DNA from: Sclerotiophoma versabilis | Taxonomy: Eukaryota > Ascomycota > Dothideomycetes > Pleosporales > Didymellaceae | Assembly (NCBI GenBank): GCA_012274445.1 | Contig: JAAROD010000049.1 | Coordinates: 1,612,001 to 1,676,000, forward strand | DNA: 64,000 bases | Direction of reading: 5' to 3' | Shown here: piece after piece, positions 10,787 to 23,086 of the stretch | How positions within the stretch are numbered: the first letter of the stretch is position 1 | How the letters are laid out: each line of letters starts with the position of its first letter | Notes under the pieces: generated by a model | Databases searched by the model: none | Told to the model about the DNA's origin: nothing | Seen by the model: the letters and a program-made list of their open reading frames with translations, nothing else | Position numbers and translations under genes: made by a program

Positions 10787-13700
10787 ACTAGTCTAGGTGT
10801 ACAATGGATACCGTACCGCCTGCGTGCACAGACAAAGAAACTATCTTAGCGTCTGTACGTTATGGAGCACAACTCAGATACGTGATGAGTTCAGTTTCGT
10901 CCTTGCAGTACTGATAATGAAGTGTATTATCCGAAGAGTGGGCTTATTATTGGTTTCAGTCGGCTTCCATCTCATGTCCAATTAAATTGTTTCTTTTGGA
11001 CTGCCGCTTTGTGACTTGCTTGTGTTTTAACAAGAAGCAGTTTTCTTTGTCACTACTGCCTATAGATGGGAAGTCTCTGCTCGTTGATTGTGGAAGACAA
11101 TCGTTTTCATCTTCTCTCCTGACTTTGATCTGAGACTTACCTCTTTGATTGTTGGCGTTGTGTTGTACAAGTAGTTTGGTGAAAACACCGCTCTTGCACG
11201 CAAGTCTCTTGCGCTATTCTGGTCAACGGTCTCATTTAGAATGGCTGCATTTTATACTCGAGCAACGCGCTGTTTCTACCATGTCGACTGGTTGGGCGTT
11301 TTTGTAGTTTCACCTATACCTCAAGGCAGCCGTGATAGTAAGCATACACTTGATTACCGCAGTGATGCCAGGCGCTCTTTCGTCTATTCGGTACATTCAA
11401 GTGCGCATGCAACCGCGAGAATCCTTCACTGGTATAATATGAGATGTCCAATCAACTTATGGGAGTGTCATACTGGTTCTTAAACCCGAAAACAGGTAAA
11501 CGCAAACAGCATACACACGTTACGTTCCATCGCCACATGATCAGGTATCAATTCTCGTAGAAGTGCACACACGACACCGTAGCTTGGTACAATGCAACCA
11601 ACCTCCATCGTCACACTGGCAGCATCACGGCATACCAATGGCAGAGAACACACCAGATCGACCAGCAGAATACACTGTAGAGAACTGTCCACTCTCTTGC
11701 CGTATGGTGGTGATGAGGAATCGATGCCGCACGCCCTAGAGAAATCGTCACTTGGAGCATGGCAGTCCACGCAGACGACCGGCAACGTTACACCAATTCC
11801 ATCTCTTTCGCCACACCCATCAGAGATCCAATATCGTGTGAGTGTAGTCATGGACTAGCTGCAAGCGTTGCTAAATTACAAATGTCTGCACACGAAGATG
11901 CAGTAGTGATTCCAGACACCTCCCTCTCCACTCGTGCATGTTTGACCGACGTTTGATGATGACGCACACACCTCACTCACGCCTCTAGCCTTAGCCTTGA
12001 CTAGCATGGTCATCATCCTCGATGAAGTTGTTGTTCGGATGCAAAAATAACGCGAAGATGGTCATCTGGGTAGCTATTCTTTCAACCCTAGCAATAATCT
12101 AAGATCGGAGAAATTGGGTGGACTCGCATGTTTTTGGCTGGTTAGTACGGCTAAAACCTAGTCAGTCAGGGTAAATTAACGAGTATACTGACGCGGTTGA
12201 GACTAGTAAAATTTCGCAGGAGGCGACAGTGCTTGATGTTGGAGGAAGGTCGAACGTGCTTCTCGAGTCTGATTCATGTGATGGATGATAATTAGTGCTG
12301 GCGTTTGTGATGCAATTCCTGGGGCACAATACGTATGGTGGCATGTGCCACATCCAAATCTCCATACCTTTAATATCGCTGTATCTTTTGACCAAATTCT
12401 CGAATACCCTTTCCAGCATTGCCTTGCCCACGCTATAAAACTTCACACCCAGGCGCTACTTTGCTGCTTCTAGAGTCTTGATCAGCTTACGTGAGCTGGA
12501 ACATTTTAAGTTGTCTCCGAACCACATAGTGCTAAAATTCTTGCTGTTTCTGCTGTTCCAATGCCCTCACAGAGTGGTAAAAGTAGGATGTGTCGGTAGC
12601 ATATTGAACACATTTAAATTTTGGTCCAGGCAAGTCTCCAGATGTCCATCGGACAGATTTTGGAATGTATAGGCTCAGTTCTATTGAGTGAGATGAATGA
12701 ATGGAAACATTTGATGGTACGAAGTGGAGTAGCGCAAAGGCAATGAGTGTGGATAAGCTGTAGCAGCAGAAGCCAAATGAAGGCTTTTAGAAACCACCAT
12801 GGTAACAAACACCTTTGGTAATTGTGGTTGGCATAATTCACGCCTGAGAGGTTTGAATCTCAAATGAATTGAGCCTGATGATGTAGACGCAAAGGTCAAA
12901 AGCCGGCAGGTTTTCAAAGTCTTTGGCATCACTTTGTCGCTAAATATTTCTACTACGCGAAACACATTCAGTCTGCAGCAGCGCATGCTATAACACGACA
13001 TGCAAGAGTTTGTGTATGTCAACCTACGGTATGTCAAAACCACCAGTACATGTATTTGATGTGCGCAGGAGCATGACTGAACAAGGCACTACTACAATGT
13101 CAACGCCGTTCGCAGTTTTTGCCAGCTCTTAAGAGAAGTGTTACGAGGCAGCAGCTGTTCGCCAAGCGCATGCTTCGTGATACTCATGGGTGGGACCCAC
13201 AAGACCGAAAGGGCCCCTGCTCGTACCAACAGGGACTTGCAGGAAGGCAGACTTCGTATCAGCCGCATCACTGGCAACTTGAAGCGATCTTGTGAGTAAG
13301 TAGTGCACTGGGCTTGTGCAATAGCTGTAGAGCAGAGCGATGTCCGTTGAATAGCTAGCTCCCCACTCTGGAGTTCCATGCTGGAATCTTCCTTACTTGG
13401 TGGCCTGGCGCGTGCTGCAGTACAATAATCATGCTGGTACCAGTATCTTCCGTCGATCCGACAGCTCTTCTGACTGCAGTCTTCGGTCCGAAGCTTGATA
13501 ACCCAAAACTCCAGCACAGTATGGCGCACGCTGATTGTGTATGTCGAAGGTGCTGCTGGGTTGCATGCATGGGTACATCTATGCAGCTTTCTAGGACTAA
13601 AGATGGACAAAATGCGCGGACTCCATACCCAACTTTACTCTCTGCACGATATATTCCGTATTTTCCGACAGGGTACCGGGGCCCAGTGCGTTCTGATTGG

Positions 13701-14081
13701 CCAGTCACTGCGGGTGTGGCGGCGAGACAAGTTTAGCTCCAGAAACCCTACATTAACCCCGCTTTAAAGTGTAAGAGCGGTGATAGCTAGTTGACCTGCA
13801 ACGTCATGAGCCCGACGGGCATGGAGACGAGTGTCTACATGGTCTGCTGATAATGCAAGGGCCCAGCAAGCCGCACCGTTGATCTTGCCCCGCAGACGCC
13901 AGCGTCTTTCTAAGATCGTCCATTCTTAATAGTCAAGTCGCAGTGGCCCCTTCTACTGCTAATTATTTCCATGCTTGATCCACTTTTCGGGACGAAGTGT
14001 GAGGATGCAGAGGGCAGTATTATCTACGACGTATGTACCTACACCCTACGTCATCCCCATCTCTTCCTCGTATTTGTTGGA
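10787..14081. other. Gene-poor spacer
   Basis: About 3.3 kb with only short, overlapping chance frames (for example near 11590-11860 and 13090-13770, open on both strands). No domain, conserved motif, convincing splice pairs or RNA gene is recognised. Confidence 0.4.
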
Positions 14082-14094
14082 TATATAGATATAA
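14082..14094 (+). promoter_or_regulatory. TATA element of the phiA-like gene
   Basis: TATATAGATATAA lies about 135 bases before the start codon, followed by a pyrimidine-rich leader (CTCCTCC, CTCGACATCTCC) typical of strongly expressed fungal secreted-protein genes. Confidence 0.5.
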
Positions 14095-14226
14095 ACCCAG
14101 CTATGTGTACCTGTCTGTCACCCTTATCCAGCAGCTAACCATACACTGAGTTCTCCACTCCACGCCCTGACTCCTTGTAGTCTCCTCCGATTCTCGACAT
14201 CTCCATTATTTGCTCGATCACTCAAA

Positions 14227-14799
14227 ATGAAGTTCTTCGTCGCTGCCATCGTCGCTGCTGCCTCGTCCATCCTCGCGTCTCCAGTCAAGCGCCAGGTCCC
14301 TGAAAAATTCACTCTCTTGAGCATCCGCAGCGGCGACGTCAACCTGCACCTTCGGCCTATCAACGCCTCAAACGGCTACTTCTACATCGGTCGCGACACC
14401 ATGTCCTCGTATCCTATTGCGAGTACTGAATGCCCAGCTGGCGACGCGACTGTGCTTCAGGGCTCGAACGCAACCGGCTTTACTCTTGCCACTCTAGCCC
14501 CCGGCGTCCAGGACGTCTATCTCGAAGCCACCCACGGCCCGAACCCGGGCGCTCTCGCCTACAACAGCCCTAACAGCCCACCTCCAGGTATCGCCATTAC
14601 CGAGGGCTTCACTATCGACGCTAATAACTTCTCTTTCGCTAACTCGGACTGGGTTGCGTGCCCCATTCAGGGCTCTTACGAGATCCACGCCATTGCCATT
14701 AATGGCGATCTTCCGGCCCCGTTCTGCAAGCCAATTGCCATTAAGCCGGTTCCTTGGACCGATGGGCCGGGCGCCTACCAGTACGACACGTCCGAGTAG
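14227..14799 (+). CDS. Secreted cell-wall protein, phiA / IgE-binding-protein-like
   Basis: A single exon of 190 aa. Residues 1-17 form a signal peptide. A dibasic Lys-Arg (about residues 20-21) just after it is a likely Kex2 site. The mature part begins with FTLLSIRSG...HLRPINASNGYFYIG, the N-terminal pattern of fungal phiA-like (phialide-associated) and antigenic cell-wall proteins, and continues with CPAGDATV and the DWVACP block near residues 144-149. Four Cys in the mature part could form two disulphides. Proteins of this type are abundant, structural and linked to conidiation; no enzyme activity is known. The codons are strongly GC-ending. The family call rests on motif resemblance. Confidence 0.65.
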   Translation: MKFFVAAIVAAASSILASPVKRQVPEKFTLLSIRSGDVNLHLRPINASNGYFYIGRDTMSSYPIASTECPAGDATVLQGSNATGFTLATLAPGVQDVYLEATHGPNPGALAYNSPNSPPPGIAITEGFTIDANNFSFANSDWVACPIQGSYEIHAIAINGDLPAPFCKPIAIKPVPWTDGPGAYQYDTSE

Positions 14800-15807
14800 A
14801 GTATCAACAAGCACGGATAGTGCGAAGCAAAGGGGCTGATAATGTGGCGGAGGTCAATGCATGTATGTTGGCAGCGCTTCGAACGGTCGATGTTATGCTA
14901 AATTAAGGCTTAAACCCGTTACTTGTCGTTTGCTTTTGGTATTTTAATTGATCAGTCGCTTAAGAGTTGGGCGAAATTACGTATTACAAGTCACACAACC
15001 ACGGTAAATTAGTACAGATAGTTTAGCGTACAAATGAAAACGAACTAAGCTTTACAAAAGCTGCTTTTACTGTTTCTGTTCTTAATCCCTCTGTTTGATT
15101 TAGGTGACACGTCTAATAAGGATGAAGTTAAGTATGCAACCTACAGCTGCATAGCTAAAAGAAACAATACTAATAAGCCATACTTATATACCGAAAATAG
15201 AATAGACTATATTACACTCTCTACACATTCTAGCTATTTTAGACTAAAAGATGCAACTTTTGAGTATCATAAAATCTATATTTATAGAAGTTTTTTTAAT
15301 AGTTATGATAGGATTTCATTGTAGAACTTTAAGATAAAGATGTAAATGTAGATCTTGATTATCTAGAAAGTAGATTGTTGTATAACAAAAGCTTAACTCA
15401 CATAGTGGTTCAGCGCATTGCGGGAATCCGCACATTACGTAGTACCTTTCAGTACCCTGGACGAGTTTTATCGAAGGAAGACTGCATTGGCGTAATTGGG
15501 AGGCATAATCATAAGAACGGTCTATACAGAAGTAGTTGTCCACGACTGTTCCACTTTAACTGTTGCTTCCGGCCGGGACGGAGCTAAAATGTAACCCGTT
15601 CCGAGATTGACTCCTTGACATTGCAGAGTACCCTGCTCGAAGGAGCTACTGACAACGGATAAGCGGAGTGGGGTCATTACCATTGGAAAGGTCGTCACGC
15701 AAGCTTCTCGTGGACGGAGGTGTGTTCAAGAGACACGGAGCTTACTTAGCAGAAGTACTTAAACCCGCACTTCTTCCAACTGGAGACGTCCAGACAACAA
15801 TGCCGAC
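14800..15807. other. AT-rich spacer
   Basis: The stretch from about 15000 to 15370 is distinctly AT-rich with many TA steps, possibly an old degraded repeat. No gene is recognised; a frame starting at 15668 overlaps the next gene out of register and has no recognisable content. Confidence 0.4.
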
Positions 15808-16374
15808 ATGTCTTCTGACAGAGAACCACTTCGTATTGGCGTTCTTCTCCAAGACATCCAATTCATCGATATCGCTGCCTTTGACGTCCTCGGCGGTATG
15901 CCGTCTCAATACCTCAGTATGCTATCCTCAGCGGTACCTAAAATCGCCCATCTCATACCGATCTCCGCGCCGCACGAGTACTTCTACATCGCCTCAACAA
16001 CAGCTTCTAGCATCTCTATGACCGCCAACATGAAGGTTGAAGCAACTCATACCCATGCGAGTGCTCTTCGTGATCTTGACTTTCTTATCATCGGGGGTCC
16101 AGATCCAACGGAGGCGTCAGAAGAGCAGATTTCTGTTGATTGCGGGCGGTGCCGCATACGTTCAGTATCGGCCTCAACATCGTGGGCAATTCACGTTGAA
16201 ATACCCTACAATGCAGACCCAGACGACAATCTCCCATGGTTATCCTTCGAGCTAGTAATGTGTCCGGGCTGCGTGCGTTGTGCCGAGTGCGTCGTGGGAG
16301 GACAAAGGCAAAAAACAATACACGCGATGGTCTCAACTCGACCAAAGCATTGGCTAGGCTTGGTGCGCAGGTGA
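15808..16374 (+). pseudogene. DJ-1/PfpI-like (ThiJ) gene, C-terminal half degraded
   Basis: The frame starts at ATG 15808. Residues 9-30 (RIGVLLQDIQFIDIAAFDVLG) and 89-100 (DLDFLIIGGPDP) match the first and third beta strands of fungal DJ-1/PfpI-domain proteins. In the family the nucleophile-elbow cysteine and the remaining strands follow, in proteins of about 220-260 residues. Here, after about residue 107, the translation turns into Cys/Arg-rich non-family sequence and stops at 188; no VCTG-type elbow can be seen. The frame is therefore probably shifted and the gene inactive. An undetected intron after residue 107 is the alternative. Its stop lies 97 bases from the end of the convergent cft1 gene. 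Confidence 0.5.
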
Positions 16375-16471
16375 AGAAATAAACAAAAATCATCCACGGC
16401 AAGTGCACCCATCCACTTTCAACAGTACCTTTCCCATAAAGCTCGACACTGAAGGAACTAACTATGTATTA

Positions 16472-19400
16472 TTATTTCCCTCTCCCACCAAACACACCCC
16501 ATCCACCAAGCACCTCTCGCTCGCCCCAGAACACCCACTCGTCAGCGCCGGCCTTGCTGAGTCCTTCTCGCCTCTTCCATTCTCCCAGCTCGCCCCACCT
16601 CATGAGCAGATTGCCATCAACCATACCACGCCCCACACCGCCCGCGTCCCATCCGCCGTCTTCAACGTCACTGATGCGGAAAGCCTTGGGATTCAGGCCA
16701 CACGCCGCATCCAGCGCGTTAGCCAAGAAAGCACTAAGTCCCGAGAGACGGCGGTAGCTTGATTCTGAGAGCGGCGTGATGAGCGCTATTGTTCCTGACT
16801 GGGTTGTGTGCAGAATCTGATGAGTCGGCTGCGAGGATGAGGAGGCATCCATGTCGACGTCTTCATCGTAGCCGTTTGCTGTGCCGAATTCTGAGGTCGA
16901 GGGCATCTTCAAAGAGCTTTGGAGAAGCGTAAGCGTTGTTGGGAAGTGACCGGTGTGGAAGGTGGATTTATGGAGAAGACGACTTCCACCTGCGGATTTG
17001 GGGTCTGATCACGATTAGTATGCTGAGACAATAGAGAGTGAGTCGAAAGCATACTCTCTGGATCGTATTGCAAGATCTGCAGGTTCATGTCTGCGTCTGC
17101 AACAATGATGTGAAGTTGTTCTTCAAAGGGCAGGAATTCGGTCGTGATGCACTCGAGCTGGTGCTTGCTGCGACCGAACAGCATCATCTTGTATGGTTCT
17201 TCCTGTTCAAAGCGTCAGCGCTTGCATTCACTTCTCCAGTCCATCTAGACAAACTCACAGTGTAGCCTGTAAACCACACACCCTTGAACGCATCGCCCAT
17301 CAGCAGCATGCCAGTATTTGGCAGGTTCTTCAGTGCGGTCACGTAGCATTGCATGTCCATAAAAGCGACCGGCAACAGGGTTCCATCTTCCTTTAAACCT
17401 CTGACCATACACTTCTGACCTTGCGCCATGATGAGGAAGCCTTGGGTGCCGAGCTCTGAGACAGCAGACACTGCACCCTTAACTTCGTCCTTGACGATGA
17501 GTTTCAGACGCTTGTCTGTTTCTGGGCGCTCAGGATCAGGAACGACGTTGATGACCTCGAAGATGCGTATGTTTCCCTTCGTTGCAAGGTCTTCGCCGTG
17601 CACGATGGACGTTCCAACTGCGATGAGGTCTTTGCGTTGGTGGGTAGTTTCTGAGACTTCAAGATTGAGTGTCTTGATACACAACACAACTTCTTGCGGG
17701 TCGAGAATGTGCGTGTCGATCTCCGTCCATGTCCTCTCATCGATCACCTTCAGAACGCCACGCTCGACATGTGGTTTAAAGGGAGTGTCTTCTTTGGGGA
17801 GAGGCTCATGGTAAGTATCATCGGGGTTCAGAGCAAATTCTTCAGGTTGCCCTGTACCAACAATGTAGAGGCCCTTTGGATGGTAGGTGAAGGCATGAAC
17901 CTTAGAGCCGAATGGTAGTTGCCGTGTAGCCCAGCCAAGATGTCCAAAGTGTGTCTGTGTGGGCAATTGGGCGATGCGAAGGGTGTCGGTGGTATCTAGA
18001 TATGCAAAGCCACGCTGGCAGGACGAAGTATGGAAGCGCGTTAGACCCTTCACAGCCTTGCCGCTCATACCGATAACGCGAGGCGCACTTGAAGATTCTT
18101 TGAAGATGAAAGCTGGTGAAGTTCCACGTTGGAAGACAGTGCTGTAACCGCAGATATTGTCTAGTGCGGAGAGAGTACTTTCAATCTTGACTTCCTCCGA
18201 GGCTTCGTCTAAGTCTTCAGAAAACCTTGGTACGTGTTGCTGGGAAACCTTGACCCATCTGAGGTTCGTGGTCCACAACTCGGTTGAGGATCGTGCTGGC
18301 GAATGGAAAGCTTTGTAGATGATGAGATCATCATTAGAGGTTCGGATCTAACGGGTTAGTAGGCAATGATCAAAGTCCGTCTTTGAGACTTACAATAAGA
18401 TGTGGTGACCTTGTAGTCGCGTCGCCAAGGTCGGCGGCAAGTATCTCGGTGATGGTAGCTTTAGCTGCGCTACGTCGAGGTACATAATCTACTGTCAGTA
18501 TGGGCGGCAAGAATCCTAGGCCTTCTGCGACGTAGCTCGGTTTGCCAAGCTCCGACAAGGCGAACACATGAAGGCCGCCCTCTGGTGTTAGCAGAAAAGC
18601 AAAGACCTCTGTGAAAGTTGATGATCGAAAGAGTGACGCTGACAGCCACTTGGTCGAAGACAGTCCACTAGCCTCGACATCTTCCAGTTCGCCATCACCG
18701 CTGGCTTTGAAGACTTTGACGCTGGAATCTTCACGCAGAATCAGCAAGTATGGGTCGGCAAAGCTTGCGTTGATGACACGTAGTTCATCACCAGTCTCTT
18801 CGTCTTCCATGGGAAGAATCTGGTCCATGTTGAGCTCTGGTGTTTTGTCAATACATATTCATCAGCTTCCGTGTGGTAGCTTACCAGAATCATAGGTTCG
18901 GACTTCGGTGCGCATAACCTGCACCACTTTGGTTCCGCGTGCAAGCACACCGACGCTCAACGTAGACCCCTCTTCGCGCTCAAAGTCACCTTTGTCGGTA
19001 GCCGTGAGCTCGTTGCCGTTCACTTCGTACACGGTGGTGACTTCGTTTCCGTCCTCACCAGCTCCGCAAACCACCAAGTACTGGTCGTAGTCGACATCAG
19101 AAGACATGTTGGCTTCAGTGTCTTCGCCGAATGCAGCAGAAACGCCCTGTGGCACTGCCTTCTTAGCATGTACAGCCCACAGGCCCTTAGCTGACTCCAA
19201 CTCTGTCTGTGCCAACTTAACGGGATGCAATTCTCGGTTCAGAGTAGTAATGGCACCTGCAGCGCCTCGGCCAGTTGAAGCGACGATCTCGCCCTTGTTA
19301 AGTGAGTCCGTGTCTTTGCCGGGATGGAGAGCGACTTCGTTAATGGGCGCTATACTTGGCAGGAGGTCGTGTATTCGGAATGTGTACGACCCAGGCGCTG

Positions 19401-20871
19401 AGGGCTCTGCAGCAGCAGATGTGATCTTCTTCACTGCTGGCGCTGTATCGTTGTAGAGGTCATCATCTAGGTCATCAACCTCGTCCTCGATGTCAGACAT
19501 GTCATCGTCCTGTTCGAGGCCGGCATCGGACTGCTTCCGTCGCGACTGGTTTGTGGCACTTGTCCAGCCCAGCAACACTGACTCGCCGTCCTCACTACCA
19601 ACGAATACCCGTCCGCGCCCCAAGTTGGTGGTGCACGAAGCGCTTGTCTTGAGGAGGTGGCCACCATGTTCGGCGTCGACAGGCTGTACAGTCATGCCAG
19701 ACACTGTGCGTCCATCCAAAGTGAAGGTCAAAATAAGTAGGCGTCCATTGTTCAATACGATGAGAACGTCGCCGGTCTCCTGAGACAGTAGTTCGACGGT
19801 GCAGCCCTCGAGACGCAGCGCCAATTCAGACTGATCGCTCAATGGAAACGACGAGCAGACCTTGGCGAACTCATTGACGGCCACGCCATTCGTTTTGCCA
19901 GCTTGGTCAACGTGTATGACCTCATTCCCTCCCAGCAGCAGAGCGCCGCCAATGGGGTGAGGCAGGGGCACTACTCTGTTGACGTCGTATGGCAGGCCAG
20001 TGACGGACAGCAGGGTGGTGGAGGCCTTGTGTTCGAGGTCGAGGGTGAAGACGGTGTAGGTGAGGATGTCCTTGCGGTAGGCGAGCAGCGACGGGGCAGT
20101 GGCTTGCGAGGCGGCAATGACGCCGAAAGTGGGCTCGCGATACTCGTGCAGAAAGGCGAGATGGACGGGGTGGGTGAGGGTGGGGTCGAGGTTCGTCAGG
20201 GGAAGCACGAACGAGGCCGAGTAGGGGGTTGCAGGCTCGCCTTGGCCGTTGGCCGTGTCCTTGTTCTTCCGCTCGTCGTCCGAGTCGTAGTCGTCCTCGG
20301 CCAGGTCGCGCTGGCGGAAGGGCAGGATGGCGAGGTTGTGGGCGCCGAACTTGAGGGCGGCGCATCTGTTGCTGGGGTCGGCGGTGAGGAAGTTGTGCGT
20401 GTCTTTCAGCTCAGCACTCCACGGGGCAAGGCCAGGCAAGTCGGGGTTCTCATAGTAGTGTATTGATATTGTATGGAGGTTGTAGCTCTCCGGGTCCCAC
20501 TCCACCAAGCTCAGCTTCGCGTCTCTGAACGCCAGCAGCAGCGCCTCCGCCTTTGACTTTGTGTTGAGCGCCTTGATGCGCGCGAGCGAGATGACGGTGC
20601 CGGCGAGGGGGAACTCGCCCAGCAGCACCAGCTTCGACGTGTTCTCGGTGCGCTGCACCTGCACGTCGGCGGCCTCAGTGTCGAGGTTCGCAGCCGCGTG
20701 CTCAGCGCCGTCCTCGCCGGGCTGCACCTCGGTGACGGTGGCGCGCAGCTCGAAGACCTGCAGCAGCGAGTTCTTCGCGACGACGAGGTTGGTCGCGCGC
20801 GAGGACACAAAGGGCAGCGTGACGGCATGGCTGACGGCCGTCGGCGGCGCCAGCTCCGTGTAGCATTGCAT
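16472..20871 (-). CDS. cft1: Cleavage factor two protein 1 (CPSF160 homologue)
   Basis: Five exons on the minus strand: 20871-18885, 18836-18394, 18347-17259, 17202-17055 and 17004-16472. The introns are 48, 46, 56 and 50 bp with consistent phases, giving 1399 aa, the size of fungal Cft1. The start MQCYTELAPPTAVSHA is characteristic. The N-terminal MMS1-type beta-propeller region has the usual acidic, low-complexity inserts (about residues 195-210 and 455-480). The C-terminal CPSF_A region contains MGDAFKGVWF and RLLHKSTFHTGHF, hallmarks of the family, and ends with the RRLSGL...CGLNPKAFR block. The protein is the large scaffold of the nuclear cleavage and polyadenylation complex and helps recognise the poly(A) signal. 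The final 35 residues are unusually Gly/Trp-rich. It is divergent from the LMBR1-family gene. Confidence 0.95.
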
Positions 20872-21245
20872 TGGGGGGGTGGGCAGCTGTCGGGCTGCGC
20901 GTCATGCCACTAGGACTCCAGCAAGACCAAAGACCTCGAATGCCCAGGGAAGGCGCCGGTCGAGGGTGTCGCGTCAAAGTGCTGCAGCCAAGCATTGCCG
21001 CACTAGCGCTGCTGTCTGGAGCTCCGGCTCCAATCCATGCGCGCCGACGTCGATCCCGCGCCGGCATGAGCTAAGAACGTCATTCTGCTTCTCCGCAGAA
21101 CAAGGCCGCAGCAGCACCACCACCCTCGCGCTGCACCAGCCCAGCCCTCACGCAGCACCTCCCCCAGCGACCAGCCCCAAGGCCAGAGGCTGCGCACCGT
21201 CTCACGTCGCACCGCACCGCCTTGCCACCGCGCCCCGCCAGCACC
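20872..21245. promoter_or_regulatory. Bidirectional promoter between cft1 and the LMBR1-family transporter
   Basis: Only 374 bases separate two divergent start codons, so core promoters and leaders of both genes must share this GC-rich segment. No TATA is seen. CCAGC/CCACC pyrimidine-rich blocks precede the rightward start. A seven-G run lies just beyond the cft1 start. Confidence 0.6.
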
Positions 21246-23086
21246 ATGGCGCTCATCCAAACCAGCCTCATCTGGGTCGCCTACGCCGTGGCCATTGGCA
21301 TCCTGCTGGCCATAGCCTCCGTCTTCGTCTTCGTCTACCAGACGCCCCGCGAGCGCGCCGCCTCGGTCACCATCGTGTGCATCTTCACCACCCTTGCCCT
21401 GCTGGCCACCGTCCTGCTCATCCCCGTCGACGTCGCCCTCGTCTCGTCCACCAGTCGCTCCAGCCTGGGCCGCAAGAAGGACTGGGCCACGCCCGAGAAG
21501 GTCCACGACATCACCCACACCCTGCAGATCGTCTACTATCTGCTGTACTCGCTCGACGCCCTTCTCTGCCTCCTGGTCGTGCCCTTCACCTACTTCTACA
21601 ACGAGGAGTACGACGACGATGCTGCCGAGCACGGCGAGCAGACTGCCGGACAGAGGATCCTGGGCGCCTTGAAGTACACGATTGCCTTCCTGCTCTTCGT
21701 CGTCATCCTCTTCCTCGTTGGGTTCTTTGTGCCCTTCGCCAAACAGGCAAAGCACGACAAGGACCTGGACCTTGATTTCTTCAAGCACCTGCTGGCTGAG
21801 AACCGTAAGCTGCACTATCTTGCTTCTACGTCTGAATGCTAACACGATCAGATGGCGAGCGTGCTCTCTCCTTTGCCCTCGGTCTCCTCATGACCATTGG
21901 AACCATCCTCTTCGTATTGTACACCGGCGCCGGCATGGCTCTCCTCCCCGTCGCTATGATCAAGTCTGCGCCCTCCATCTCTACACCCACCCTCGCAGCA
22001 AACACTGCCTCGCTGCTCGAGGCCAACCGTGAGCGCCAGAGGCAGCTTGAAGGCCGCGCCGAGGGTCGCCAGAATGGGCTCGATGCCAGGGACAGGCGTG
22101 AACTCGAGGCTCTCAATCGCGAGGAGCGTACCCTCATCCGCCGCGAGCGTCTTGCTGCTGAGTCCAGCGGCGAGCATCGTCACTGGATTGTCAAGATCTG
22201 GATCAAGATCGAAGCCATCTTCCGCCCTCTCAAGCTTGTCGGTGGCTTGATTCTCATGGTCTTTGCCCTTCTCATCTTCGCCAGCATGCTCATCACTGGC
22301 ATCGACAAGGCCAAAAACTCAATTTGCGGCGCTCACTGTGGCTACATCCTGGCTGAGATCAACATCTTCCAGCCCCTGAACTGGATCCTCGTCAGATCTT
22401 CAAAGGTCTTCCCCGTCGACTACGTTCTCTTCCTGCTCCTCACTCTGTTCCTCTTCTCTGCCTCTGTCGTCGGCATCGCCACAGCCGGGATCCGCTTCCT
22501 CTGGCTTACCATCTTCAAGATCCGCAAGGGCCACACCTCCCCTCAGGCTCTCCTCATGGCCACTGTACTACTCACTCTTATCGTCCTGGCCATCAACTAT
22601 TCCGTCGCCATGGTCATTGCCCCTCAGTACGCCACGTTCGGCCCTCAGACTTACTGCGATCTGCCTGTAAACCACCTTGGTGACCAGCCCGACTGCTCTG
22701 AGCACAAAGAGGCTATCAAGGCGTGCTCCGAGCTCGCTGAGAATCCCGTCGCTCACGATGTCTGCACACCCTCCGTGCTCAGCACCTTCATCAACCGCGT
22801 CACCATCAACTTTCCCTTCTTTGGCGTCGTCTTGTTCTGGGCCCAGTTTGCATTCTTGGGCGTCTACCTTGTCGTGTTCCTCACAACCTTGTTCAAGGTG
22901 CCCAAGCTGGATCAAGAGCAGCTCGATCGCGACCTGGAAGAGGACGAAGAGGAGGGTCTACTTGCCAGTACTGGACGCAGGTTCGGTGCTACTTGGCAGG
23001 ACATCACGGGCAGGACAAAGAACAACTACGGCGCTGCTGAGTCCAGGAACGGCGGCCGCAGTGTTGAGGGAGAAGGCCTGTTGTAG
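21246..23086 (+). CDS. LMBR1-domain membrane protein, probable lysosomal cobalamin transporter (LMBD1 homologue)
   Basis: Two exons, 21246-21804 and 21852-23086, with a 47-bp intron (GTAAGC; GCTAAC branch; CAG), giving 597 aa. About nine hydrophobic spans are visible, four or five before and about four after a charged, coiled-coil-prone loop at about residues 242-290 rich in Arg, Glu and Leu. The N-terminal residues (LIWVAYAVAIGILLAIA...YQTPRERAAS) and the acidic tail match fungal proteins annotated as probable lysosomal cobalamin transporter. The human relative LMBRD1 acts in lysosomal B12 export. Fungi do not generally use B12, so the substrate here is uncertain and a vacuolar membrane role is inference. 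A Cys-containing luminal loop (TYCDLPVN...CSEHKEAIKACSEL) is conserved in the family. Confidence 0.88.

Noticed and set aside
13092..13767. Frames of 90-172 codons on both strands
   Set aside because: No recognisable motif and strong mutual overlap; treated as chance.
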